64,000 nucleotides of DNA from Litomosoides sigmodontis (lineage: Eukaryota; Nematoda; Chromadorea; Rhabditida; Onchocercidae), in assembly GCA_963070105.1 (NCBI GenBank), contig OY718804.1, positions 3,675,317 to 3,739,316 of the forward strand. Reading direction: 5' to 3'. Made by a program: the position numbers and the translations under genes. Shown in pieces: positions 15,501 to 29,500 of this stretch. Numbering within the stretch: position 1 is the first letter of the stretch; every line of letters begins with the position of its first letter. Under the pieces are notes generated by a model. That model was not told where the DNA came from, searched no databases, and saw only the letters and a program-made list of their open reading frames with translations.

Positions 15501-16216
15501 TTGAACTAAAAATTGAAAATGAAAGAGTGGTATGATAAATGAAGAAGAGGATACTAGAAAAGCGATAATAAGCAAATGAGAGACGAAACGTATCGCCGAT
15601 GATAAGCATTAATCATCCACTCCTGTTGCTGCATTCTACTAACTGTAATTCCTTGTAATCAGTCGATTAACCTTTGAGCGAACACTTGCCGACTAAATTA
15701 TCCAAATGTTGTGCTTGAAAAGAGTTGAGCGTGCAACCGTCCGATGGTATTTGCGATGAAAAAGGAATTCAAAATTTGTTGGATTGGATGAATGGCTAGC
15801 GATTTTAGTTTTAATGTACAAAAATCAAATTGGTAATGAAATTCTGCGATGTTATCCCAGCTGCTACTCGCGCTATTTTCTCAAGTGGTAGGCTTTTTTT
15901 TTTGCCGGTTTTTATGGAAATTAGCCGTTGAATGCAAATAAAAATCTGTACGCTAAGCCAAAGCAGGTTTGCCAATCGAGTAAACCCCAAAAAAAAGCGA
16001 AAATTATTTGTTATCAAAAACAAAAAGGAGCAAGTGGAGAAGAGAACAAAAATTCAATAGGTAATTAAAATATGGAAGAGAAGTAGAAAAAATTCACTTC
16101 ACGCTAACATCAAATTTTAAGATTTTTAATTTTTAACCATCAAATGTTTAACAAATAAGCAAGATATATTCGCAATTAAAATTTTATAGGGATGTGTTGA
16201 GCAAAAGGGAAAATTT

Positions 16217-16323
16217 AATTTATTATTATTATTATTATTAATTATTATTATTAATTATTATTATTATTAATTATTATTATTATTAATTATTATTATTATT
16301 ATTATTAATTATTATTATTATTA

Positions 16324-16360
<37 letters not shown>

Positions 16361-16454
16361 ATTATTAATTATTATTATTAATTATTATTATTAATTATTA
16401 TTATTAATTATTATTATTATTAATTATTATTATTATTAATTATTATTATTATTA

Positions 16455-16503
<49 letters not shown>

Positions 16504-16884
16504 ATTATTATTATTAATTATTATTATTATTAATTATTATTATTATTAATTATTATTATTAATTATTATTATTATTAATTATTATTATTATTAATTATTA
16601 TTAATTATTATTATTAATTATTATTATTAATTATTATTATTAATTATTATTATTAATTATTATTATTAATTATTATTATTAATTATTATTATTAATTATT
16701 ATTATTAATTATTATTATTAATTATTATTATTAATTATTATTATTAATTATTATTATTAATTATTATTATTAATTATTATTATTAATTATTATTATTAAT
16801 TATTATTATTAATTATTATTATTAATTATTATTATTAATTATTATTATTAATTATTATTATTAATTATTATTATTAATTATTAT
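16217..16884. repeat. AT-only minisatellite, 13-bp unit, about 670 bp
   Basis: The tract consists only of ATT triplets broken by AATT. The left part is irregular, with ATT runs of varying length. From about 16600 to 16884 it settles into an almost perfect 13-bp unit (taattattattat). This is the largest simple repeat in the window. It probably grew from ATT slippage followed by amplification of the 13-mer. Confidence 0.95.
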
Positions 16885-17148
16885 GAAATTACTAATAGAC
16901 TTTACTGCAAATCACTGCTGGAGGGAGTTCTTTGAAATCGAAAATTTGAATTGAAAGAACGATAATTGATGCACATCATCTATCCTTTATTGGACTTAAA
17001 CAGAAGTTATGAAGTGGCAGAGAAAGAGAGAGAAAGGGAAGCGAAGGAAAACGAGCCACAGAAATAAAAATGAAAGCTCAAAAAAGGAAAAAAAGCGGTG
17101 AACGATGTAAATTCGCCATAATTATTTTGAATTTCCTCATCGTTATTG

Positions 17149-17149
<1 letters not shown>

Positions 17150-17205
<56 letters not shown>
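17150..17205. repeat. TA dinucleotide microsatellite
   Basis: An uninterrupted TA run of about 28 units, ending tatgtgta, in the gene-poor region. Confidence 0.95.
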
Positions 17206-17209
<4 letters not shown>

Positions 17210-17747
17210 AGTAATGGTATTAGAGGAGGAAATTTTGTGAAAAAATTTTATGGGAATGAAAGAGAAAGTGGGAAAGTAACAGTTAATTTTTTTTCATTCA
17301 AATTTGTTGCAAAAATTCATTTGCTAGTTTCAACTGAATATTTCCAGCAAATAGGCAAGCTGAAATGAGCAAATTCCGGAAGTTCATTGGGGTCATTTTG
17401 TTGTGTTGATGGTCAAAAAGAGAAAATAAAAGGAAAAATTTTAAATAAGTTTTGAAAAAGTCTTTCAAACTATTGATTTTCGGAAAGGGAATCCTCGAAT
17501 GACGGTAGCATTGATTGGTTATTTTCTTTAGCTTTAAAAATTCTTATCATCGAAGTGGGAAAGAGACAGATAGATGGATGGAGGATGGACAGACACATCC
17601 AATACAATTTCTCTTTCACATGTTTTTTTTCCTTTTTTCAAATTTTAACATAATTTCTTCATAACTGATATAAGAAAATAAAAAAAATAAAAGTTATACT
17701 TTAACTGAAACTAAAATTTCAAATACAATAAAAAAGGAATGACAGAA

Positions 17748-17770
17748 GGAGAGAGAGAGAGAGAGAGAAA
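17748..17770. repeat. GA microsatellite
   Basis: Short uninterrupted GA run in the gene-poor region. Confidence 0.8.
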
Positions 17771-19036
17771 TTGAAGGATATAATCCGTTTATGAAATGAT
17801 AATCTAATTCGACTAATAATAAATTTAAATTGGAAATAAATTGTGCAAGTTTTGCTTGGCATTGTAATAATTTGAAAAACAAAATGACAATCAACCGCAT
17901 ACTTCAAATTACTTTTCCACTTTTCTCTGAATAAACAACAAGAAATTGAAAGTTGAGTGGACGAGCAACAGCGAGCAGATATATTTATTTATACTTACAG
18001 TGACATGGTCAGTGACCCGAACGCTGATAGCGATCATTAAGCGATCGTTTCAATAAATATTTCAAAAATTTAGAGAAAAAATTTTTGACGAATTTTCATG
18101 TCTGCCTTATAATTCATTATATTTCTACTGAGACTGTTGATAATTAAGAGTAACAGGTTAATTAATTGTGAATGATTCCGTCAACTTTTACTTCCAACTT
18201 CCGACCTTGAGTGATGCTGCTGAAGCTGCGGAAATAAGTAGAAATAAAACAATTTGAAAAATGCCGCATCATACAACTTCATCGCACCTGAGAAATTAGC
18301 AAAACTTCACAGTGAATCTTTTATCATAGAACGAAAAAAAACTTTAAAATGAAATTTTCAAAAGCATTTAACTTGCTACTAACAAATGCATACAAATTAA
18401 ATTCGAAGCAACAGATGAAGTGATGTTCGTAGCAAATTTTGGAAATGATATCATCAAACGGTGTAGCGTATAATCGGTAGGATGCACAGATAGTAAACCA
18501 AACAAACAATTTTAATAATACGAAAAAAAAAACAAAAATATTAAGAATGAAGAAAAAACCGATTTGCAAAACTAAACAAAATTAGCTCGCATAAAAGAGC
18601 AAAACGATTAAATTGCGTATTGCACTTGTTGAAAGCAAAAGTTTTTCCAATAAAAAATGTAAAATGAATTTTTCTTCCTAAAACTTTCCATCTGTTGCAT
18701 TTTTTCCAGCGAATTAATTTCTATTACAAAACGAAAAAAATTTATCTAACTGAAAAGCAAATTGAACGAAAGTATTTTTCAAAAATCTCTCAAAGCAGTA
18801 AATGCACATTTTTGCAGTAGAATTATGTGGAAATGAAGCTGAAAATATTACCAAAAAGAGGCAAATTTAAATCATCGCCTGATTAGTAGATTTTCAATTT
18901 AAAATTATCCAAAAAGATACTATTATTTAGTCTTCAATTATAATATGTTCGAAAGAACACGCATATATTCAAGCTTTTTAAGCAAACGATGAAGCACCAC
19001 TAATTTGATACTTTTCAAGCTAAATGCTTAAGCAGG

Positions 19037-19084
19037 CAATCTCTCTCAAGCAATCTCTCTCAAGCAATCTCTCTCTCTCTTTCT
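19037..19084. repeat. Three-copy 14-bp tandem repeat leading into a CT run
   Basis: The unit aagcaatctctctc occurs three times (the first copy starts agg instead of aag) and runs into a CT microsatellite. Confidence 0.8.
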
Positions 19085-22000
19085 CTATTTTATGAACAGA
19101 ATTTTTACAATTGAAACATTTTTGAGGAAATGGTAGTAGAAGTGAAGTGACAATTGCGAGAGATTGAAAAATTTAAAGATTGGCGGAAGAAGTAAAGAGT
19201 GGCAAAGATATTTCTGTTGAAAAAGCGATGAATTGAAGAAACAAAACAATTCGATAAAAAAAAACAAGCTTAGGTGGGTGTATTTAAATGTTAAAACTTG
19301 GCGACAAGAATACGTACTACTAAATTTCTAGCTCGATGGCTAAACATGTAGCTAAGAGCTACTGGCAGTTATTTATCAAGAAATTTGAAAATAATCCAAA
19401 TTATCGCAATTTAATATGACCCAAAAATGCGCTAATCATTTATTGATAATTAATTCCTCATGCAATCGATAGAGTATTCTTTAAATTTGCCTAGGTGAAT
19501 TTAAAAAAAAAGATGAATTTAAAAAGGAAAATTTTTTTTAAAATTTGCATAGATAAAAGTGAAAGGTGAAGAAGGTAGGTGAATTTACCACCACCACATC
19601 GTTGAATTCAAACGTAGGAACTGATCATCAACACGTCGAAAACGAGTATATCATTTGTCGTTAACATAATTTTATTCACATGTAATATATGTAAACATTA
19701 TTATTATTATTATTATTTGTGACCAAATCAACAACCATTCATAAAAACAAATATGGCAGCAGTCGCTGCTTCGGGCAAATATTTTAATTCCTCATTTTGT
19801 CCCACTTGCATCGCTAATCTAATTTAAATTTCAAAATTTTAGAGGTGGAACACTCAACGGTAGCATGATGCAACGCTCTATTTTAAAAAGTGCATTTGAA
19901 GGTTGAATTAAAAGTAATAATTTGACACCAATATTGAAATCTCATTTCTTTTTTCCTTCTAAAAAAAAGCAACACTGATGAAACGTCAGCGAAATTTGAA
20001 AAAAAAAGCAGCAGAAAAGACGAATTGCAATAATTGAATAGCAATTTCAAAGGACAAATAAGTTCAATTTAATATTTCAACTAAAATTTAGTTTGGTATT
20101 TGAAAACTTTTTAAAATATCGTTATCTGAAAACAAAGTAACGGTTTGTAACTTTCTATAGCCCTAAATTATCTATTGAAATTTGAAGTGAAACGATTTGA
20201 GCGAAATTAACATTAATGTTGAAGTATCGCATGGTGTATCAAATTGGTTTACGAGAAGAACTCTTCCGCTCGATGCGTTTAGATGATCAATGAATGAATT
20301 TACCTCTGGCAGTAAATTTTCAATTCATTTTAAAAATTGCCAGCATGCTTCAGTAAAACCAGAAATGCCGTCGTCTCCGCCTGTAATTTAAAACTGCCAC
20401 TCCTCTGCATTTCTACTTCTAACAAAAACTTTCAACAACTATTATGGTCAATATTTGACGTACGTAGCATCAGTATCCGCTTGAATAGCTCGTAAATTTT
20501 CTCCTAGCAATATTGCATGAGTAATTTGATCTTAAAAAAAAGGGAGGAATTTTAACCTAAATAAAAACGAAAAAGTGGACATTTTGGATTTCTTTTTCTG
20601 TAAAATAAAATAATTTTATTTTAATTTAAAATAAAAAGGAAATGAGCAGAATAGCACAACAATGTTATCATTCAAAATATCAAGCAAATATAGAGCGAAA
20701 CCGATGAATTTATCTGATGAATTTTATCATCGTTTTTCTTCGTTTTACTTCTCTGCGACCACCCATTCACATCTTTCTTGCAAAAAGCGATCTCAAAAAA
20801 AACAGATCGTAAAAAAAAGGGAAAGGATAAGAAGCACGAACGGTTGTAGATGAACTAAAGCATTTAGCCGTTGTGGTTGTAGGAAAAGTGGTCTGCGCTG
20901 AACTGATTTCAGGGCTTGCAATTTCGGACAATCCAACGAATGATTCAAAAATGGTTTCTCTTCTTTTCTGAATAATTAAGCAAGGAGTGTTTCTTGTTGT
21001 CAATTTTTTAGACAGTAATTAATTAGCAAATTAATTAATTTGGGAATAATTGGTAGATTGTTTTCAATCATTTCAATTCTCTTATTATCGTTTTATCTAC
21101 TTCGACATTATCACGGCTATTTTAATTTAATATGAAAATACACCTTATAATGTTTATGATAAGAAAAAAATATGAAATTACTGATTGATTGAATAAGCTA
21201 CAGCGATCTGTTTTCAGTCTAACTTAATTAACTTTTGGCACTCTTAAATGACCGTATGAAGCAGGCATTTCTTAAGTGATAATGTAAATTATACAAAAAT
21301 AAACAATTATACAGTAACGGAGAGAATGAAAAACGAATGAATCAATGGTTCGAAAATTTTTTAAATAACAAACTATCAGACAAACATATGAAGTGGCATT
21401 GAGCCAAGGAAATGATCGAGCTATTTGTGAGAACGATGCTTGATCGCTTACCAGTCGCATGAATCAGATTAGATCGATCAAACGACTGCAGCATTCAAAA
21501 CTGCTTGTTTCAATACGACATTTTTTTTAAAAAAAACTGATACTTTTAAATACCAAAAAAAACCAAAATACGTTTTAATTAAATGAGCATGAAACACATT
21601 TAAACAGTAGTAGAAGTAGAAGTAGTGAAATTATTAAATGTAAGTTTTTAAAACACATGTCATCAATGGGTGAGAATTTTGCAGTTTTTGTAAACTAATA
21701 ATTATTTGTCATTGTCAATTTTTTGGTGAGTAATTAACTGGTGAATTAATTGACTTGATTATAATTAAATTTCATAGTAGATGGAAAAGAAAAAGCGTGG
21801 ATCCACTATTTCAACATCGTTGAATATTCTTTGCAGTATTGTTGTTAATGGTCTTTTTTTAAATTTAATTTTCTATTTTCTATTGCATGTCTTCTCATAC
21901 TTCTACACCGTTCTAGAATCATCATTTAAGTCTGATAGCATCATGAATGGAACCAGTCAAAACTCCAAATATTCCACATCAGAAGACAGCGGAGCGGAAC

Positions 22001-22468
22001 AATTCTTGCAGTTAGTTATTCGTGCAAAAAAAGTTAACAAAAATATTTTGCAGTTTTAAACTTTAAGCAAATTTAAAACGAAGCGACGACGGATTAGCAG
22101 AGTACAGTAGGCAGCGATAAATAAAGTTTATTGTTACCTTAAAGCTTACACTAAACAGTCAACGTTCAATTTTCATAGGTTTAAATAAAAATTGATAAAA
22201 GGAGCTTACATGCTTATTATCGCGCTACTTTTGCACTCAATAAGTCATGCACGTATTAATGTCAATTTCAGTTGGCTTCTAAAATAATTGAAAATTTAAT
22301 GCAAACAAATAATTCTAAGTTATCATCACTGTGAACTGTTTACTCCTATGCAAATTAAATTTCAATATTACTTTAGGAGTAAAGAAAAAGTGAGAGAATA
22401 AAGATGATACTTCCTATTCCCTTCTACAATAACGAAAATATTTAATTTAAACCTTTCTTTCTTCTTTC

Positions 22469-22754
22469 TTTCAAGAGACAGAGAGAGAGAGAGAGGGAGG
22501 GAGAAATAAGAAGAGTGGAAAAGTAAGAAGTGTAAAAGCAATCAGTATTGCTCAATAATAAAAAAGTTAATAATTATTAGTGGAGGAGAGGGAGAGAGAG
22601 AGAGAAATGATGAAAATGAGATAAACTGTAACGAGTTGCGAGCATCATCGCTTTACACAACAATGTTCCAAAAAAAAAATGATGAATAGTTAAATAAAGA
22701 TGGAGTTGTTTAAAATTATTTGTGCCAAAAGAACGATCATTCACCTTGATATTG

Positions 22755-22800
<46 letters not shown>
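22469..22800. repeat. Cluster of three GA microsatellites
   Basis: GA-rich runs lie at about 22474-22505, 22582-22608 and 22760-22799, separated by ordinary AT-rich sequence. No gene is evident near them. Confidence 0.8.
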
Positions 22801-25800
22801 AAACTATTGTCACCTTAGTTTCACTGTACGATTTTCAAATGACATCGAGCAAATGCATTCCAATCACTCAATGAAACAAGTCAATTTATCTCCCTAATTT
22901 ATGGCTAAAACAAACAAACAAAAAAAGTGAAATATGTGAATGAATCATTTTATATGCTACCACCATCGAAATAAATTCATCAAAAAATTTTTTTTGAATA
23001 AATGATAATTTTATAATAACAGTAGTTCTACATGAATCATAACATGAATTACTGTAATACAGAATCACATGTTACCGTAGCGCTATTTATGAAATATGTT
23101 AATACTAAGCCATGCAATCGCAAGCCATTTCAGCATTATTTGCTTCTCTTGAATGACTGTTTCCATTTTGCAACATTTTCTGATATTTCATCTAGCAAAT
23201 TTACTATCAAATATTTCAAGCAGTGAAATTTGTCAGAAGCTATAGTTTTAATAATTTTTTAGAATTGCAAAATATCCGCGCAAAACTATTGCGAAATAAA
23301 AGAATAGGAAACTATTATTGCTAAATGTTGAAATCAAAGAGACAATTGCATATCAAACGATGTATCCTTATAATTTAATATACTTTCTCAAATAATGTAA
23401 GCAACAATTTTGTTAGCCTAATAAGCATTAAATTTACTGAATGTTTAAGTAATTTTAGTCTGCTCAAAAACAAGAGGCTGTAAATTGAAATGAAACAAAT
23501 AATAGAATGTATTAATTTCCACTTATGATATCATGTACGTTTAACTAGGGAAAATTTTAGTTTCATACATTTTAAAAATTATTTTGTAAAAAAAAATCGA
23601 TTTTTTGAAATATTTAATTAGGAATTTTAATATTTATGCAAGAAATGATGTGAAGAAAAAGGAAGGAGGAGTTGAAATGAGTGCCGAAAAAACCCTCGTT
23701 GCAACGAATAACAAACTGTTATCAATTTAGCCACCTATTTCGCCATATCATGCAAACATTTGGCAATAAACAAAATTGACTTCCATTTAAATATACTAAA
23801 AACAACTTTTCATATTGATTTCTTCCGCGCAAATGTTTTTTTCTTAAACCCATTGGTTGGCGGAAATTTCATTCGTCGAAAGATATAAACAAATCCATTC
23901 CATTTCTCTTTCCATGCAATGATTCATGAATTTTGCACACGAATCTCAAACTTTATGCTGTGCAACTCCTGTTACTTTTATGAAGTGTAAGTTTTGAAAT
24001 TGAAATTTTTGCAAAACTTCCATAGCATGAATTGGCAGATTCATCAAATTTAAATCTTGAATTTAAAAAATAGCGTTTGATCAAAAATTTATATAATTTA
24101 TTGGAAAGGAATCAGCAACACTCCAGTAGCTATTTAGTAATTTGACGGAAAACTGGCAAACAGTTGCTTCGGACTGCCTTAAAAATTAGGGCTTTCAAGA
24201 AAACATGCAAAGAAGCTATTTATTTCTTTAAACTTCGGTATTTCTTCGCATATCCTACATTCCACCATGAGGAGGAAGGAAGTTGCGAAAGCTGCGAAAA
24301 AATTTATTTTTCTGCTTCAATCAAAAATTATATTTGGTATTTCTAACTAAGGAAAATGTACTAAAATGCAAGCAAACACAAATCTCAGCACGAAACCATA
24401 AGAAAATGAACCAATCGTATGTTTAAATTAGGTGTCCGTCTAATTCGACCGACGAATGTCCTATAATTCGTATTCGTCCTCCGGGAAAAACGATCATTAA
24501 TTCAAATAGACATCGATGAAACGCGTAAACTTCCGTCAATGATTTTCCATTTACTCAAAATCTCCCAATCACGTAAATTATTCAAGTTGACTTACGTACA
24601 GCGATAAAGAGTAAAGTAACGACTAAAATGGCATTTTGTTAACTTTTCCATTTTGTGCTCATGAAAATACTGTTAATTTTGCTTTTATAAATCGTAAAAA
24701 GTAAAAATTGCCAGTTTACTGGGTGAGAAAAATTGCGAGAAAAGACGGCACAATATTTATACTGTTCCACAAGCTATAATCGTCATGTTTGCACGATTAT
24801 ATTCAAGTCTTTTATCAAAAATTTCAAATTATTCTAATAAAGTGGACAGAAATATTGAGCACGGTGTTAAAAATGTTGCTGAGCATAAGATAAAATGTCA
24901 CTCAAATTATACAATCTCGTCAGTAAAGCATTTTTTTCAGTTTCTTTCTTTTTCTTTGAATTAATCGCACTCATTCAAGTTTCTGAATTCGTTTTGCTTA
25001 AGCACAATGTTGTACTGGATTATGCGTATCGATTATAGTTAATTATGTTTCACGAAATTATTAAATCAAACAATTGTTGTAACAACAACAATCACACAGG
25101 AGTGAGCATTCAAACAATTTCGTAAATACATTAAAAGGTAGATTGAAGCTATCTGGAAAATATAACTTAAATCAATAAACAGGGCAGCAAATTTTCGTAA
25201 TACAGATAATTATCACACATGTAATAAAGTTCGAGCCTATGGATATTGAAGTTTATTATTAACAATTTAGAAGGTGAAATGTTAATTAAGCACAAAGCAT
25301 GACTCCATTTCAAGTTATCTTCGAATCGAAATTAAGTGTAACCTCACTGCTATCAAACGGTTTTCAAATTTACAGAATGACTTACTGTGTCTCAACCACG
25401 GAAAGAAAAAAATTACAAACACCTGTGTAAATGCAACTGGAAATTTCGCATGTGCTATGAAGGATAACTAAAGGGTAACAAAATTGACCTTATGAACAGA
25501 AAATAATAAAATATCATGCCCAATCAACTCGCTTCAAAACGTCTGAAACTTTCCAAAATAAAATGGAAACGTTTTAGCTGCGGCAGCTTAGCGAGCACTC
25601 CAATTGTCCTGATCGCTACATCCCATTGTATTTCGGACCATCGCCACCTGAAAATTAAAGAAAAAAGGACATTTTGCTTATCTTACACAATACGTTTCAA
25701 AAATTATAACCTGAATCTTACTTTATAAAAACTGAATTAACTTCTAACTACCGAGCACATATCGTTTTCATGGATTAACAGTACCTACTGTCTGCATATG

Positions 25801-26529
25801 TCTTAAAACGTCCAACAACTTGCTCACGCTTGCGTATTACAACGAGGTATCTTTTTTTACGAAACATTTACCGATAATTAATGGCAAGTGAAAGTTGAAA
25901 GAAGTGAAAAAATAAACGGAGAGTATTTGTAAAATTTTCAGTTAGCTTTAATATTCCCCTATAACCATTATTACTTTCAACCTTTCATGTATTACAACAC
26001 AATCTGGGGTGATAACAGAGAATAACGTAGAACGACTGTCGTGAAACCGAGGTCAAATGGGAAATAGGTTTGTTATAAAATTGCATAGAATACTGCTATG
26101 TGCTATTCATTGTATTATGTAACCATGTTTGTCATCGATTCATGTACATGTATAGCCGACCAATCACTCAGTTACTGTAACTCCCCCTATCTTCAACTAT
26201 GAATAATGGGTAGATCAACTACCAAGGAGAGGTATTCCTCTTGCATCAACTGGGGGAGAGTCGACGGAAGAGGGGTTCGTGAGCGGTTGGTTGTTAGGTG
26301 GTCAGAGCTGCATTTCTCATTGCTGGTACTTCTGTTTGTTGCTTAACCTTAACCACTGTCATAACGCATTAATCGATTATTCATACTAAGCTTCGACTAT
26401 ACTCACAACCAAGAAAAACTTCTCCAAGGAAAGTTTTCACAACGACATGATCATAAGTTTCAATGCGTTAGTCGAATTAATGAAAGAAATATGGGAAATA
26501 ATAAGTTAGAACTATCCACCTTATTAAAT

Positions 26530-29500
26530 TCACATTTTGTGTTCGAATGCTGTCCTGCAAAAATCCTCTAATCCAATATATTCAAATTTACCTTCTGGTG
26601 CAACCCACTGAATATTGTTACGCGGCTCTTTGATGTCACAGGTTTTGCAGTGAATACAGTTTTGGAAATTTATTTGAAGCCTCCTGGTATCGGCTTTAGT
26701 TTCACATGGCACATATTCGTAAACGCCTAAGCAGTGGAAGCATTAACATTGCTAAGGATAGATCATAGCTATATCTAGCTAATTCGTTAGGGAAAAAAGG
26801 TGTCGTTATTATTTGAACATTTTCTGATAATCAGAGGATCATGTGCTTATAACTGAATAAGCTTAACCAGCTACTAAACAAATCATACTGGCTAACTTGT
26901 CCTAAAATCAATGGAATGGATACACAACAATGAAATAAAATGTCAGCTTCATTTTTGTAGAACTACATAATAAATACTTAATATCTCTCAAGCATTAATG
27001 ACAGTTACTACCGTTCTACTCTACGGAAAGCCAATCGTCCTCGTAAATTGTTATCCTACCGAATCAATGGGTTAACGTATGTGAAATTTAACACATACAT
27101 TAGATTTAATAAAGTACGAAAAAACTAGCATACCGGCAGGACAGAATCGTTCAGTCATGCCAGCAAATCTACGCCATGTAGTCAACTCGGCATCGTCATC
27201 ATTTCTCAGTAACAGATGTGACGGCTGATTTTCTTCATGATTTGTGCCTGTCAAAGCTACTGAAGATAAGATATCGAATGTTATTTTGCCATCAGGTTTC
27301 GGATAGTCAATTGATCTCGACTGGAAGTAAAACTGCGATAAACCACTTTTATATAACATAGTTCTAAAAATTCAAGTAGGGAATATGATGTATGATGAAT
27401 AGAGTTATAAAAGATGCGGAAAAAAACCTCGTAGATGACATCGTCAAGTCATAAAAATCTCAATTTGTAATCCCATGTGTACTCATAAATGATAAATGAA
27501 GGTGTTGTAAGACCTTATCAATTTAAAGGTTTTGGTAATAGTCTTGTGCGAAGTACCTTTACATGATAGAATTTACTGTAGCGTAGCATTCACATCGTGA
27601 AATTTTGAAATGTCCGACGAAACAAACTACCGCAAATTATATACATATCATTCTTCACCAAATAGTAGTTGATATGGTTATGTGAGCGCTCAACAAAAAC
27701 ATAAAATTTCTTGCAAAAAAGGCACTCTTCATTTAACTGCTTTAAAAATACTAACTTTCCATGATGAATTTGTCTTAAGCCAATCTTCTGTTTTATTTCT
27801 GAAAGTCCATGGTTCATTTCCACGAAGCAACATGTAGAAAAAAGCTGTATATGGCAAGCCAATCATCCACCCGAAATGATTATTGAAAGAAGGGCGTACA
27901 TTACGCATCTGTTTCAGTTCTTTGATTACATAAGTTTCGCACAGTTTCGGTTCATATTCTTCCGGAATTACTGCTAAAATCTCAAACATTGTGAAAATAA
28001 ACAACTAAATTCGAATTAGTTACTTCTCTAGGTTTGGAATATTTGGCCGAATACGCTTTACTTCGTGTTTGCGAGCCCAAGTCGTCGAATATTGTTTCCG
28101 CCGCAACCATACCACTTTTCATTGCATTATGAACACCTTTAATCTTTGCTGGATTCATTAGTCCTGCTGCACAACCAACCAAACACGCACCCGGCACAGT
28201 AAGTTGCGGTACAGCTTGATATCCGCCTTCATTGACTGCTCTAGCACCATAAGCAATCCGTTCTCCCCCTTCAAGATAACGACGAATGGATGGGTGTGAC
28301 TTAAACAGCTGGAATTCCTAAAAACAAGTTTCCAAAATTTAGAAAAATCAAAAAATTAAAAAGATTTTGAATCATAATATTAATCAAATAATGTGCCGCT
28401 TTCACACTGCATTAATTTCATTGCAAGCTAAAGTAAACTTTACCTGATACAAATTTGTGTGTGGATTCTTGTAATCTAAACCTATTATGAAACCAAGGGA
28501 AACAAGAGGTTGCCCATTATCTTCGATGTGATACATAAACGATCCGCCATGACTTTGAAGATCCTAAACATATTACACATTATTTTCAAGTTGACTGCGT
28601 AATGTTCTTAACAATTATAGAAAATTTTAATGGAAAGTCAAACGCACCAGCGGATAGCCAATGGTGTGTTCCACGTAACCAGGAATGTGCTTTGATTTAT
28701 CAATTAACCATAATTCTTTGAAACCAAGGCCATAAGTCATTGGGTCGCATTCTTCTCGCAAATAGTACTGCATTGAAAAAAAAATTATTCCTCTGAAATG
28801 TTTGAGCAAAACCACATGCTTACAATTCAGGATAATAGAATAAAACTTACCTTCGTAATCAGAAAATTGGTAAGATGTCCACGGCAACCTTCAGCAAATA
28901 TCGTACATTTAGCTTGCAACTCCATGCCACGTTGAAAATTCTCCTAAAAAAAGCGAAACGATATAAATACACATAAAACAAGCAATAAAATCTCTCAAGT
29001 TACAAGATTTCCTGCCAAGTAACTTCAAATTTTCTGTTAACTGTTTAACAAATATGTATATAATACTGCAACCCCCGCCAATTGTTTCAAACTGATGTTT
29101 TAAATTCCAAATCCTGGACCGTTCACAGTATGCATTGACCATAAATACAAATAGTCATAGGCTATCATCAAAATAAAGAACTCAGAAAACAACGCACCTT
29201 TGGGGCACCATCTTTCATTATTCCAACATCAGCCGTTGCAATGCCTTTTACACTTTCATCTTCATGAAATAGAATTTCTTGCGCAGCTATTCCTGGATAA
29301 ATTTCTACTCCCATTTCTAATGCTCTTTCGCCAAGCCATTTCACGAGATAACCTAGTCTGCATCAAAAATTCAAGTGCACGTAAGTGTTGTAAAATTCCC
29401 CAAACATTTGACAACTACTTACAAATATATATGACTTACCTAACAATATAATTTCCCATGTTATCAAGTGGGGTCCCGCGTACAAACGGTAAAGGGTATC

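Larger units (their letters stand above)
10599..26529. other. Gene-poor AT-rich stretch, about 16 kb
   Basis: No reading frame here shows family motifs, biased composition or flanking splice signals. The longest open frames (under 100 codons, for example near 20662, 21781, 24164 and 25516) look like chance. Contents: CT/GA tracts near 10650-10695 and 10949-10998, an inverted repeat at 11800-11859, a CAG run at 12512-12556, a 13-bp minisatellite at 16217-16884, a TA run at 17150-17205, and several GA runs. The right end (about 26160-26340) is somewhat richer in GC. The left part should hold the GalNAc-T promoter. A non-coding RNA gene or isolated small exons cannot be excluded by eye. Confidence 0.55.

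Noticed and set aside
21781..22059. 92-codon frame with a hydrophobic segment
   Set aside because: AT-driven hydrophobic composition, no splice signals, no family resemblance.
22577..22813. Ser-Leu repeat protein frame
   Set aside because: It is only the translation of GA/CT microsatellites.
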